Source: Grammothele lineata
Taxonomy: Eukaryota; Basidiomycota; Agaricomycetes; Polyporales; Polyporaceae
DNA: 64,000 nt
Assembly: GCA_002150815.3 (NCBI GenBank)
Contig: NDFF03000107.1
Location: 52,169 to 116,168 of the forward strand
Direction: 5' to 3'
A program made the position numbers and the translations under genes. Below the pieces are notes generated by a model. The model was not told the origin of the DNA and made no database searches. It was given only the letters and a program-made list of their open reading frames with translations. Below, piece after piece: positions 13,136 to 25,090 of the stretch; position 1 is the first letter of the stretch, and each line of letters begins with the position of its first letter.

Positions 13136-15588
13136 ATGAATGTGTTGGCCTCCATGCTCATCCCCTTCCTCTCCCTTGCTATGGTACTCGTGCGATGGAT
13201 CTCCGCGAGCCGTTACAAGCTTCCCCCTGGACCTAGCGCGTTGCCCGTCATAGGGAGCATTCACCACCTCCCCCGGAATTTTCAAGAATATACCTTCTGG
13301 GACTGGAGAAAACAATATGGTAAGAGACCGGGCAGTATTTTCTCTCAAGCATAAAGTGCTGGTATATGTGTCGCTCACGTCGCTATTGGGAAGGCGACGT
13401 CGTGTATCTCCGGCTCTTCCGCATGCCCGCGCTCGTGCTCAACTCGCTCGCGGCCGCACGAGACCTCCTGGACAAGCGCAGCGCCAAGTACTCGGATCGA
13501 CCACGTATGGTCCTCATGCGTGAAATGTACGTCCGCATGTGATCTACAGAGCCGTCTTGCGGCGCACGCTCGTCCACAGACAGCATTGGCTGCGCAATCA
13601 ACGCTCGATCCCATGTCATCCTTCCTTCGCTTCTCTATATGGAACTGCTACTGATTGAACGCCTCTCTCTCATCTTTATAGGATTGGATTTACTAACACG
13701 GTTGTCACAATGCGATACGGCGACCGCTTCCGGAGACAACGAAAGTGGATCCACGAGGCCATGTCCACGAAGAGCTCCCTCGACTCGTACAAACCACTGA
13801 TGCTCCGCAGTGCACACGGGCTACTTCGAAACCTTCTTTTTACGCCAGAGGCATTCCCAGAGCATCTCTATCAGTGCGTGTCACGCCGCATTCGCCTCCT
13901 CGGCTTCCCCGCTCGCATGCGCAGCCCATACCCATTACGCATCTACATTAGTATAGAGTATGCTCATTGCGAAACGATCATTGATTTAATCTCTTAGGTA
14001 TGTCGCAAGCTCAATCCTTGAGGTGGCATACGGCGCTCGCTTCACGTCAATGGAAGACGAGCTTGTTGCGTCAGCGGAGCGGGCGACACATGCAACGAAT
14101 GACAGTGGCAACACCGGGGCGCTCATCGTAGATTTCTTTCCTTTTCATATGTATTGATCCCCCTCTTGGCTGGAATATCTCACGAACTCGCATACTACAG
14201 TGAAGTATATCCCCTCCTGGATGCCTGGCTCTGAGTTCAAAAGGCATGCAAGACGAGCTCGCAGCGCCCTCCAGTCATGGGAGACCTTAGGCCTCGACAC
14301 GGCTAAGCGCAACGTGGTGCGTGTCTTGTTGTCCCATTCCCTCAGTCACCCCCTGCGCCCCGGACGCTTATTGCCATCTCGCAGGAGGGCGGGACGGGGG
14401 TTCTCAGTGTGACATCGAAGCTACTTGAGGCGTACAAGGACCATCTGACGGAAGAAGAGCTGTCAGATATCGGTGGTGTTGGCATGAGCATCTATGGAGG
14501 TATGTATGTTCTCAGTGCGCCACCCATCGAATACTCACGAGCAACATGCTTGCCAATTCTAGCGGGCACGGAAACGGTGCGCCTTTCTTCATTCGTGATC
14601 TTGTGCCTGGTCTGTTGACTCCAACTTTACCAGACACATGGAAGCCTCTATACCTTCTTTCTCGCTATGACGCGCAACCCTGAGGTGCTAACGAAGGCGC
14701 AAGAAGAGATGGACCATGTCGTCGGGCGGGACCGCCTCCCTGACTTCCCCGACCGCGATACTCTGCCGTACCTGAATGCCTTGCTCGAAGAACTCTATAG
14801 GTGGCGGCCTGCCATCCCTCTCTGTGCGTATGCTTTCCAAACAGCCTAATATCTCCGCGTATGGGTATCGCATTGCTAAAATTCCCGCTGGCGAATCCAG
14901 CGCTCCCTCATTGCGTCACGTCTGATGATGAGTATCGAGGCTATGACATTCCCGCGGGATGTATGGTCATGCCCAACATTTGGTAAGTGTTTTGTCTCCT
15001 TGTATCCCCCCTCTGAATGCTACCCCACTTTCTTCCTGACGTTTCTTGTACTCGACATAGGGGTATCTCTCGCGACCCTGACATGTATCCTGAGCCCGAG
15101 GAGTTCCTCCCAGAGCGCCATCTCCCTAGTATCACAAGAGCGACCTCAGGGCTAGCAGATCAGGGTCCGACCGAACTTCCCAGCAATTTCGTCTTCGGCT
15201 TCGGGCGGAGGTCCGTCGTACTACCTTGTCTTCGCTGACGTTCGGCAGCACTGAACGGTACTACCATTGTGTTCCAATCCGTACCTTACGTGCAGGGTGT
15301 GCCCCGGCCAAGCGTTCGCAGACCGCGCTATCTGGCTCGCGATCGCGCACATCGTCGCCGCGTTCGACATACGAAGGCCCCTCGACGCCTCCGGGCACGA
15401 GGTCAACCCACCCGCGGCGTTCAAACCTGGGATCACTACGTGAGCCGCCCCCCTTTCGCCTTACCCCATCCTAACCAGAGAGCTAACTCTTTTACGTACG
15501 AACATGCAGACGGCCGGAACCGTTCAAGTGCAGGATCATCCCGCGCTCTGAGAAGGTTGCGGAGATGATCGCACACCTCGACGATTGA
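13136..15588 (+). CDS. Cytochrome P450 (P450-B), tandem paralogue with a lost splice donor
   Basis: Exon for exon this matches P450-A: hinge [36 protein letters not shown] after exon 2, AGTET in a tiny exon near 14562, ExxR in EELYRWRP, haem loop [15 protein letters not shown] split by an intron, and C-terminus [13 protein letters not shown]. One intron is damaged. After DFFPF, P450-A has donor GTAAGC, whereas here the bases at 14147-14152 read ATATGT, one change from the strong donor GTATGT. Reading on gives His-Met-Tyr-TGA (stop at 14155-14157). Using the GT two bases downstream would shift the frame into the next exon. All other junctions examined keep phase. It may be a young pseudogene, or it may depend on rare AT-AG splicing. 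Confidence 0.8.
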
Positions 15589-16017
15589 GTACTAGGCTAC
15601 CAGCAGGGACATATAACCCCCGAGAGCGATAGCATTGTCATTAGGAACTCTTATAGGCAAGGCGTGTACGAGATGCGATGTACGGAATGAGATGGACACG
15701 ATGAGATATCGATGTGAGATACGAGATGGTGCCGTAGCGTGGATGCGAGCGCCAGCGCATGCGAAAACACGCGCTGACGATGATGAGTATAGTACAACGC
15801 ACGACCCGTGCGTGAGGTAGAATCGCGTATGTATGTATGTATGTGTCTGCTTTCAGCATATTAAATAGACCTATGCGAGTGAACCGTCCGAGCACGTCAT
15901 GTACCGTAAATCCAATGAACATCAGAAACAGAAGAAGATGCAAGCAACAATCGGCAGCCGAGCCAAACGTCCGTCGCTCAAGTCAAGTAAAGTCAAGTCA
16001 TGACTCAAGAGAGCCTC
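15589..16017. other. Short intergenic region between convergent genes
   Basis: Shared 3' space of P450-B and the BAR-SH3 gene. It contains a short (GTAT)n run near 15828-15842 and no gene. Confidence 0.4.
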
Positions 16018-19000
16018 TCAATTGTGCGTCTTGAAGCAATTATTGCAGAACCCCGCCGGCTTGAACGGGTTCTGCTTGAACTCCGCGCACCCGAAGCGCG
16101 TCTCCGCCTCCCGCGGGCTGTCGAAAGGCGAGTGCGTGAGTCCGTCCGGGTCCGCAGCCGCCACGACGTCCAGCAGGGGAAGTCGTGACGCGGCGACGGT
16201 CGCGCCCGACGTCGACTTGGCGCGGAGCGTGCCTGGGCGGCTCGGGACGGCGGGCGGGGCAGGGGGAGCGGAGTTGAGCGTGGACCGCCGTGGGGGAGGG
16301 GGAGGAGGCGCCTTCTTCGCGGGGGCAGCGGAGGTGGGGTTCGGTTCTGACATTGAGGTCGTCCCGCGGCGGACGGGGAGGGCTGGTGCGGAGGGCGTCG
16401 TGGTGGCAGGGGAGGACGGGTAAGAGGGGGAGACGGGGTTCGGGAGGCCCGTGACGTAGACGGACGAGAAGGAGTCGTCGACGCGCTGGACGCGCATCAG
16501 ACTCGAAGAGTCGTCGTCGGTCTCGGAAACGAAGCTGTCAATGCTCTCTTCGTAGTGTTTCTTCTTGATCGTCCCGTTGCCGTTCGCGCGCGAGAGGTGG
16601 TCGCCGAAGGGATGTGTACCACCTTCCTCAAGCGAAGACAGCGAGGACGTCGCAGTGCTTCCACTGCCATTAGAAAGGCCAAGCGAGCGAGAGACGGACG
16701 CGGAAGGACGCTGAGGCAGTGGGGGCTTCTGAGGGAGCGACGAAGTCGACGAGTTGATGACCTCAGTGTACGTCGTGGGGAACAGACCGCGCTTGCCGCC
16801 CATCTCGCCGAGCCACCACCCATCAAGAACCTCGCTGACGACGTCGATCTGGTCTCCAGCCTTGAAGCTCAGCTCGTCCGTCGAGGCAGCGGCGAAATCG
16901 TGTAGCGCCACGACGCGCTTCCGGCTCTCCGCCTCCTTGGGCGCGGTCTGGCTCTCCTTCGACGACGACTTGAGGAGACGAATAGGCAGCTTCGGCGAGC
17001 TCGTAGGGAAGTTGGGCACGGAGAGACGGTGCTTGTGCTTCGCGACAACCCCAAGCTCGTCCGGCTCCTCGCGGTCGCTGTCGAGCTCCGCGAACCGGTC
17101 CTTGTCTTTCTCCTTATCCTTCTCCTTGTCCTTCTTCCCGCGGCCCATGAGCGAGCCCCAACCGCTGATACTCAGCCTGCTAGAGCTCTTCTCCGGCTTC
17201 GGCTCTGCCTTCTCTTCCTTCTCGCTGGCCGCGGTGGCCGTGCTGTCAGCGCGCTTGCGAGAGGCGCGAGAGGGTGGGCGGGACGGAGGCTTGCTGCCTG
17301 CCTCCGACTTGCGACGGGAGTGGGTGGCCTTAGCGCGCGACCCGGACGGTTCATCGTCAGAGGACTCTTCGACGGCCGTCTCTGCGGCTTTCATGGACGA
17401 CTTCGTCGAGCGGATAGAGTTCGCACGGGACGCAGGTGCAGGACGTAGCGGAGGCCGGGCTTTCGGAGCACCGAGCTTCTTCAACGTATCCCTAAAACAA
17501 AGGTTAGGCAATGTATTCAGCGTGTATAGCTGACAACACGTACTCGTCGACCCAGCCAGCGCGAACTTTTTGAAGCTCGTCGAGGTAAGACTTGACGAAT
17601 GTGATCTCCAAGTCAAGGAAGTTGGTGAGCTCGCGGAGCTGGATAACTTCGTTTTCTTGGATACTGATCATCCGCACGCGGACGTCTTCCAGAGTCTCTT
17701 CGCTGTATACAATGAGTGAAAGGTGTCGATCAAGGGAAACGAAACACATACTAGCGCGCTTTCGCAGTCTCCAGTTCCTCCTCCACTTCTTCACGGTCTT
17801 TCTCCGTCGCCTTCTTGTTATGCCGTACTTTGTCGAGCTTCGCCGCAGCCGCGTCATAGCTCACACTAGGGGATGCTGCTGTCAACGTTATACCCACGTA
17901 ACGACAGCGCGAAAGGCTTACCGCCTGCTCTCTAACTTCTTCCTTTGCACTTGGTACTCCTTGATCTCGTCTTCGCTCTGGTGAAGCGCCGTGATGTACG
18001 TCTCGTCGAAAGTCATAGCAAAGCTCTCTTGAAGGCTCGCGATGCTGCAATGTGCGCGGCCGAAGCTGACGAGCGAACGGCCGTACGCCGAATCCTCGCC
18101 AAACTCCTCGCCATGCTTGATCATGACGACGCCGAGCGCGTCGACGGCCATGAGCTTCTCTTCGCTCTCTGCGACCTCGGAGAGCTTTTTCTTCATGAGG
18201 TAGTGCCGCAAGTCATCAGAAGCGACGTCAAGCCTATTGAATGCGATTGTCAGCGCTCACGAATGTCAGCGCGGAAGAACGTTCGCGGCGTTTTCCGGGC
18301 CCACGTCTTTCGCCTTCGGGGCGCACACAAATGTCACTAAGTCTGATGACGGCATCTGCCCACCAACCCAGCCCGCGACACGACCTGCGAACGACCACGG
18401 AAGCATCGCACCGAACACGCGCTGCCCCCGCACGCGAACGCTAGCCGACCCCGATAAATTCGGGCATCACCGAACACAGCGTCATCGCTGCCGCCGAACG
18501 AGAGCGCGGGCATTGGAGGAGGTACGTGGCCAGAGCCTCGTCGGGCCACTGTGCGAACGAGCGCATACATGCACCGCTCCAGACGATCTGGGAAATAAAC
18601 GGCATGGCGCTGTGCGCTACAGAGGGAAGGGGGATTGCTAGCATGAGAGGATCTGCACGCGCTGGCGTCCGTCGCAGTGCCTCGTACGAGAGTATGACAT
18701 TCCATACCACCGCATATAGGAAGGCGGAGAAGAGCACGGCGCCCCGAGAGTGCATATAAGAAGCCGGGGAGACATACAGAAAAGTACTCACCGCCAGAGG
18801 CCCTGCCTCCTCAACTCGACGTCGTGCTCGAGCTCCCGGAACTCGTCCGACTGGATCGTCTTGTCCCGGGACATGATGACCTCGCCCACCAGCTGCTCAC
18901 AGCGTCAGCTTCCCGTGAATGTCGGGGAGAGAAGGACGCCGCGGACGCACCTGGCGCAACTTCCCAAGCTGTTTCCCCGCACACGGAAGCCCGCAGTTAG

Positions 19001-19048
19001 CACCGAACGGCCGACGGAAATTGGGACGCGTACCTGCTTGCTGGCCAT
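16018..19048 (-). CDS. BAR-domain and SH3-domain adaptor protein
   Basis: The start gives MASKQ-LGKLRQ, the amphipathic N-terminus of a fungal BAR protein group. A BAR coiled-coil follows, with blocks such as LSEVAESEEKLMAVDAL, DEIKEYQVQRKKLESRR and ENEVIQLRELTNFLDLE. Next is a basic, Ser-rich linker with a KDKEKDKEK run, then one SH3 domain (RVVALHDFAAASTDELSFKAG, then WWLGEMGGKRGLFP). A Pro-rich tail has PPPPPPRRS. The last 25 residues carry a Cys/His cluster, C-x13-C-x2-C-x3-H. By family, BAR domains bind curved membrane and SH3 domains recruit actin/endocytic partners. Exon 1 is 15 nt (19034-19048), exon 2 is an 18-nt micro-exon (18951-18968), and one intron is 558 nt (18234-18791). A conserved single-copy-type gene, likely functional. 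Confidence 0.85.
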
Positions 19049-19847
19049 GTTCGTGTCCTCCCAATGTGCTCCTGTTCGTGCTAACGTGTATTTTTTGTGC
19101 GTACGACCGACCTGGGCCTGTAAAGAGATAGAGGAGATGCAGAGAGTCGAGACAGGGGCAGACGGTGCGTTGGAGGGCTGCGAGTCTGCGACGGTGGTCG
19201 TGACGGGAAAACAAGCGTCCGCGTCGCCTGGGCCCTCGTCCTCCGCGAGAGGCACAATCACCGCCGGAGGCACAGATCCCATCGGGCCGCCCTCGCGTTC
19301 CAAATCGGGCACCAGCGCCGCGCTCTCATTGGCTGGCTCCTCAAAATTCGCGAGATCGTTCGACGATGGTCCCTCCTCGGCTATACGGCCCGCTCGGTGC
19401 CGCAAGTCTCTGCTAATCTGCTGTCGTCGTTTAAAGCAAAGGACTCTTCAAGGGACTGCCTCCCTGGTGATGTGTCAAACCTCCTACAGGTTGAGCAGAG
19501 CTTTTACCAGGCATGGGTAAGTACACTATCCCGTTCTGATGTGCCATGCTGAAGAGTTGGTGTGGAGGAAGGACTACCGGAAGGACGCTGCGGAGTTCAC
19601 GAGCCGGTAGGCAAGGTCGCAGTCGCGGGGCCTGAACAACAGTTGCTTGCCCGCGACGCGACGTCGGTCAAGGCGGGCATGGCTATCATCATCGCGAGAT
19701 GTATCGTTCTATAGATATGTGTCGTCTATGTAAGAATGCCTATAGCTTCAAGGAACGTTAGTACGGAGCGCGTGAAACAAGAACCGACAACAACGTCGAG
19801 AGCACAACCGCGCAGGAAGGAACCGAATCAAACGCAAGGTGTGATAT
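19049..19847. other. Unresolved GC-rich region between BAR-SH3 and MFS genes
   Basis: Several frames are open on both strands because of base composition. On the plus strand one stretch could be read through to a TAG at 19608-19610, with a possible donor-acceptor pair near 19515-19557. The minus strand is equally open. No motif decides between them. It may simply be the promoter of the BAR-SH3 gene plus spacer; a small gene remains possible. Confidence 0.3.
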
Positions 19848-22125
19848 TCACGCCTTGTTCTTCTCTTTTAATTCCCACTTCTCTCGCCACACGCCACCTC
19901 GCCACCACACCAGCAAGATGAGGACATCGCACAGAACCATCAGCCCAGCCCAAAGGGAGTACAGACCACCATCCCCGAGGGAGTTCTGAGGTCAACAACA
20001 CGGGGGATGGTCAGACATATTCGGCCCCGTTAGGCGTTGACACACACCTGTAAAGGAGCCGCCACCTCGGTCGCAATGAATGCTGTGAAGCCTCGACACG
20101 CGCTGTTCGCAGCGACGGCGGACGACGACCGACCCACGTTAGCGTCAACGACGTAGGCGAGCGTACTCGTGTATATCGATCTAAGCCGCCAAACGTACGT
20201 CAGAGGGCAGCTAATCGGTCGGCGGGTCTACAGACTCACATGGATAAGAGGCCGACGAGGAAGAGCATGACACATATCGCCGCAACGTGGACGTGCTCTT
20301 CGCACACCCATCCGTACGCGATCGCCGATAGGGGTAGGAAGGGCATGAAGTACAGTGTACTTTGCAGGCGCATCTGTATAGCATAAAAATACGTGAGATA
20401 CTTTCCGGAGGCACGAGGCAGTAGAAGACCTGACTTCTGGGGTGCTTATACCGCCGTTACGTGCTTTGACCTTCTTCAACACATAATCTGAGTACCGCCC
20501 GCCGCACACGCTGCCTACGAGAGACCCTAGAAGGCGTATAATGAGTGGAGTGAACGGAATAAGGGTGTCTACTTAACGTCAGATGACGATGCTTACCAAC
20601 ACCCAAAGAAAGAAGCACCAAGCCGATGTCTAGAGCGTTGTAGCCGTACTTGCTCGCGAGGGTCCTCGAACACGTGTATGAGATACAGTAGCTTAGGCCA
20701 AAAATAAGACCTGCAATCCACGATATCAGAATAGCGCGGATCATGAACACGAAGATACTCACCGGACGACGCGACGATAAACAGATTATTGACCCTTCGC
20801 AGGACGTGCACAATGGGTTTGACTGGATTGACGTCAGCCAATGAGAGCTTGATATCATCCATGGGCGCGGCGATGACCTCCGTGTGCGGCGATTGCTGCT
20901 GTTTCTCCACATCCTGATCCCGCGCAAGCTCGTCAATAGCATCTTGCGCGCGCGACTCCACCTTGGAGTCCGGCCCTGGGGGTTGCGGGGACACAACGCG
21001 GGACACCGCCGTGACCTGCGACAAGCTCGACGTCTCCGATCCCTTCGCAGACATCAACGCGCGCCTGCGCTTGAGCGCCGCCTGGTACGTCAGGCTGCGC
21101 TCGCGGCGGAAGGTGTCCTTGAACGGGATGAACGAGAGGAAGCACAGTCCTACGAAGATCGCGAGGAACCAGAACGTCGCGCGCCAGCTGAACGCCTGCG
21201 TGAGCACTCCGCCGACGAGCGGGCCGAGCGAGGGGCCGAGGAGGGGGACGCTGTAGTAGATGCCCATCATCGTGCCCCTTTGGGCGGGTTCGTATATGTC
21301 TGCGAGGGTTGCTGCGCCGAGCGCGGTGACCGAGCTGGACCTATGCGGGAAATCGTCAGACGTGAGAATTCGGGCATAACAACGGGTGTGTTATCCAGGC
21401 GCACCCTATCGCTTGAAAGCAACGCATGCCGATGAGGACACTGATCGTCTTGGACAGCGCACCGACAATGCATCCGATCACGCATAGCGCGGTGGAGACC
21501 AGATAGACTTTCTGTCAATCGACCACGTGAATCATGAGCATGTCTTTGCAACACCCGACCAGGGACGTACCTTCCTTCCCCAAAACTCGCTGAGCGTGCT
21601 CCACAACAGAGGCACGCCACCTTGAAGGAGAATGAACAAGGAAAGGCTGAGCGCAATAGAACCGCTCGACGCGTGCAGCTGCTCCTCGATTTGCGATATG
21701 GACGCTGGGGATGGGCGAGACGCAGAGCGCAACAGTGCGTCCGGACGCACGGTGAATCTCTCCGGGTCGCGCTCTCAGAACACTATCCCAGGGGCCCCGG
21801 GGTGCTCACGATTATAGATGTTGGCGCCAAGAGCTCCGGTCATGCCGGCGGCAGAGACAGTCGTGACGACTACCAGCTAGAGTTGGGCAGGGGAAGCAGG
21901 CGTCAGCATTTTCATTTCTGTTGAGCCCGCGACCGACACGACGTCGCCGTCGTGGGTGCCCAAAAGCGAGATATAGACAATACACACCTTGCGCGCCTTG
22001 GACCAAGTTCGAGGATCGTCCGCTACGGCGGCATGTTCAATGTCCAGGAGTACCGCTGACGGAGGCGCGACATCAGTCTGAGGACGAGTCACCGCCTTGC
22101 CCTTGAGGTCAGCCGGCACAGACAT
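19848..22125 (-). CDS. MFS transporter, DHA1 drug/polyamine exporter type
   Basis: A multi-exon polytopic plasma-membrane protein. The cytosolic N-terminus (MSVPADLKGKAVTRPQ) leads to TM1 VVVTTVSAAGMTGALGANIY. Motif A resembles LWSTLSEFWGRK between TM2 and TM3. The antiporter motif C lies in SVPLLGPSLGPLVGGVL, followed by WRATFWFLAIF. A long charged central loop (about 21130-20790) separates the two six-helix halves. The second half includes GLIFGLSYCISYTCSRTL and a last helix LWAGLMVLCDVLILLVWW; the protein ends WELKEKNKA. This pattern matches proton-driven Qdr/Dtr1/Tpo-like exporters, with substrate unknown. Neighbours are housekeeping genes in unrelated pathways. Introns are short and canonical; minor uncertainty remains in the exact first and penultimate junctions. 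Confidence 0.85.
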
Positions 22126-22919
22126 AGCAGTGAGGGTCAAAGAGAGCAGTTCAGCGCGAACAGAAAATGAGACGCAAGGTATATATGGTGTAGAAGAATG
22201 GTCGTGTGACTCACATTCGACTGTTGCGCGGAGAATAAATCCGCACACACGCGCGGACTCGCGTGTTTGTGCATACGGTGCCAGGAAGCCCGCTTAGTGG
22301 AGCCGGGAGGTCCTATCGGCCGAGAGCGCCCGAAGCACTCTTGACTCTACGTCAGGTGTTGGTGATCTGAGATTTTGCGAGTCATTGCTCTGTGTTGGAT
22401 GCCTCGAGAAGCTCTACATGATGTCAGTACGTCGGCGTCAGACCGAGAACGAGTCACATACCGGTTTAGCTGAAAATCGAAGGGCAGGGCGCGCTGTCTG
22501 ACAGAATCAGCGGTACTGCGGCAGGCCGATAGAAGACACAAGTACTCGCCTTCTGTACGTATACGAGCAGATCCTTTTCTCATGCGCATTCCTGGGGTGA
22601 TAGCTGGCTCTTTGGTCAAATGATCACAGGGGCGTCATACGCGTGCGGTAACCCGAATGAATGTCCCGCGACCACGGGCTTTAGTCCTCGTGGGATTGTT
22701 TTTTCGTCGTCTTTGGGTCCTCCGGATAAACTTTGAGTACAACTTGTAGACTGCTCCACCTGAATGTAAAAGAGCGCTTCATATGATACTCGGTATCGGA
22801 CGAGTGGAGGTTAGAGCCAAGACTCAAAACGTGATAAGAAATCATACATAGGACTACAAACAGCAAAAACAGACGAACATACAAGTCGCTCCCCGCCCTC
22901 ACAGCTCACATCCTGAAAC
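22126..22919. other. Intergenic between MFS start and SMARCD-like 3' end
   Basis: No gene recognised apart from the MFS core promoter at one end. The middle is unremarkable. Confidence 0.4.
22180..22186 (-). promoter_or_regulatory. TATA box of the MFS gene
   Basis: An ATATATA stretch about 55 nt upstream of the ATG at 22125 on the transcribed strand. Confidence 0.4.
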
Positions 22920-24687
22920 TCACATCCCCACCTTCGACGCCAACCGCATCCCTTCCTGGATAGCAACCGCCTCCTCGACCCACGGCAGGCGGAAGTACTC
23001 CGACCGCTTGAGGTCCTCCTGCCGCACCGTCGCGCCCTCGCTCGGCCCACTCCCGAGGATGCTCTCGAGGTCGCGCGACTGCGACGAGAGCCACGTCTGG
23101 ATGAAGCCGCGCGGGTCGTCCGCGAAGGCACGCAGGAACTGCCGCTTCATGTGCGCGTTGTTGAGCGACTGGATGTGCAGCGCGATCTAGAGGAGGAAGG
23201 GGGAGGGGCGTCGTCGTCAAGCTCAAACACGGAACGGCAGGGTACCGGGGAACGCACCTCCTCGTCGAGCTTGGTTAGCTCTTTTGCGGAATCGGAGGCC
23301 ATGCTCATGACAACATGTTGCATGCGTCCCTTCAAGTTCGAGTCGTCGAGCTTGATCTCGACGTCCCAGGCAGACGGTTTCTCGGGTGGGGCAATACTCG
23401 GGTTGATGGTGTAATGCAAGATGATGGGCTCGGGAGGGAGGAGGAAGCGGTTCACGATTTCAGGCAGGTGCTGGAAGAAGACGGTTTCCGCGTTGAAGAT
23501 CTGCCGCGAGAGGTGAGGGAGGGGGGGGAGAAAACCGAACAGGGGCAACGTACAGGACGGAGACGTGCATCCGCACGGACAATCCTCCTGTCCAGCTTGT
23601 CTTGCAAGTTTTGCGTCTTGATGTAGTTCCACAGCGCTTGGATAACGCCTGTCCTTGAGTCCTCCTTGATCCCAAGGACGTTGGCTGAGGGAGTACAGAT
23701 GCGTTAGTTTGGTTGACTGTGCGCATATAGCCAGTCAAAAACCTACCTAAGTCCGCATGGAGCTTGTACTGTTCTGGCTGCTGCTCCAGATACAACATAA
23801 TCCGCATCTTCGTCGTCGCATCCCCCTTCCGCCGGATCGTGAAGCCGTCCATTGGGGCCTGGTTCGGGCTTCGCAGATACTGGAAGCGAACATGGGTGGG
23901 TACATGCGCTTGCCGCTGCGAACGAATTAAATTACTCACCTCGACGATGTTGCCATCAGGATAGAGCGTAGGGTCCCTGTCAAGTTCCACAATCATATGC
24001 TTGATGAGTGTCGAGAACTTCCGCGGCGTGCTCTTGTCTTTCGCCCGGTTGGACAACTTCATGTGCAAAAAGCGTGCATAAGTTCCAGCACCATGCTGGG
24101 TGCACAACTGCAACCGACGCGACGTACCTCGATGACTCGACCCTCTATCCTGAACTGCCATGCCGGCACGTTCTCGCCTGTCTCGGGGTTCGGTTTCGCA
24201 GCATCACCCTCGGCAGAGTCTCGTTGCCACGCCTGGCCTGAGACCGTGTGGCTGAGGAAGATCCGTAGCGTACGCGACGACTGTTTGCAGCGTCACAGAG
24301 GCGGAGGTCAACGAACATTTCCCAACACCCTCTACGACGTGTTGCTCGCGCCATCCGCCACGACCAGCGCCACCGAAAAGAACCAGAGAAACGCACCGGA
24401 ACAATCCTCTGCAGCGCATCATGGACCTCCACCCTCTTCCTCGTCATCGTCCAGTCCAGCTTCCTCTCCATTTGCAACAAGTCCCTATACATCGCGCTCT
24501 CCGCCGCGAACTCGGGCTCCTGCGTGAGCCCCCCAGGCAGGTTCTTGTCCGTAATCTTCCTCTTCCTGTCGTCACCATCACCCCCAGCAGCAGTAGTAGC
24601 GTTCCCGTTGAGCGACGAGCCAGACGAGCGAGAGGTGTAAAAGGAGGAAAGGGCGTACTTCGCGGCAGGCTTCGACGAGGCCTCCAT
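22920..24687 (-). CDS. SWI/SNF-type remodeller subunit with SWIB domain (SMARCD/Snf12/Rsc6)
   Basis: Exon 1 (MEASSKPAAKYALSSFYTS...) leads through a helical segment (ESAMYRDLLQMERKLDWTM) to TRTLRIFLSHTVSGQAW. The conserved block MDGFTIRRKGDATTKMRIML and YLEQQPEQYKLHADL is followed by the SWIB/MDM2-like fold (GVIQALWNYIKTQNLQDKLD). The C-terminal half has PPEPIILHYTINPS and RAFADDPRGFIQTWLSSQS, matching animal SMARCD/BAF60 and yeast Snf12/Rsc6 almost block for block. The protein ends AIQEGMRLASKVGM. It acts in the nucleus in ATP-dependent chromatin remodelling; sequence alone does not tell Snf12 from Rsc6. Introns are short and standard. A conserved anchor gene, useful for synteny. Confidence 0.9.
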
Positions 24688-24894
24688 GGTGATGCAAAGG
24701 TGCAGAGAGGCGCGAGCGGTTGTTTTTGCGAGGCCCGTGCGGGCGTTTATGCGTTCGGCTCGAGGGTCGGGACTTCGGGCGCGCGAGAATAAAGGGAGGC
24801 CGCGAGGCGGGAGAGGCGTTACGCTGAGTGTGCCGCAGACGGCGAGACGCTGGGGCTCGGACTCTGGCAGAGGACAAGGCGCGCATGTTCAGCC

Positions 24895-25090
24895 CACACG
24901 CGACAAAGCTGTGCTGATATCCATCACGTGATGGCTGCCCGTGTTTCTGCACTGCCATTGCCAACGATGCCAGCTGAACGTCGCTCGAACTTTGCGTCAT
25001 CGACTCGGAAGCTCAGGCAGCCTAGGCTCAGCCATGGGCCTCAGCAGCTCCTATGGTGACGCTGAAGTCCTCCTTGGAATCTTAATACCA
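24895..25090. repeat. Dispersed direct repeat, copy 1
   Basis: Bases 24895-24948 resemble 29681-29734 (shared cores ACAAAGCTGTG and ATCACGTGATG), and 25067-25090 resembles 29739-29760 (CTCCT-GGAATC-TAATAC). The second copy lacks about 120 nt between the two blocks. Same orientation; the two copies flank the HET-1 gene. Confidence 0.55.

Noticed and set aside
14147..14200. U12-type (AT-AC) intron as explanation of the P450-B donor
   Set aside because: The intron ends in AG and the don​or does not match the U12 consensus; a one-base change from GTATGT is simpler.
15828..15842. (GTAT)n run
   Set aside because: A very short microsatellite of no special note.
16754..17533. 259-codon plus-strand open frame
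   Set aside because: Antisense to the Ser/Lys-rich linker and SH3 region of the BAR-SH3 gene; its composition is a shadow of that repeat-rich coding sequence.
18750..19520. 256-codon plus-strand open frame
   Set aside because: Overlaps the first exons of the BAR-SH3 gene on the other strand; several competing frames are open, so no firm gene can be called.
9274..24687. Secondary-metabolite cluster from P450s, SDR and MFS genes
   Set aside because: No polyketide, peptide or terpene synthase is present, and housekeeping genes sit between the members.
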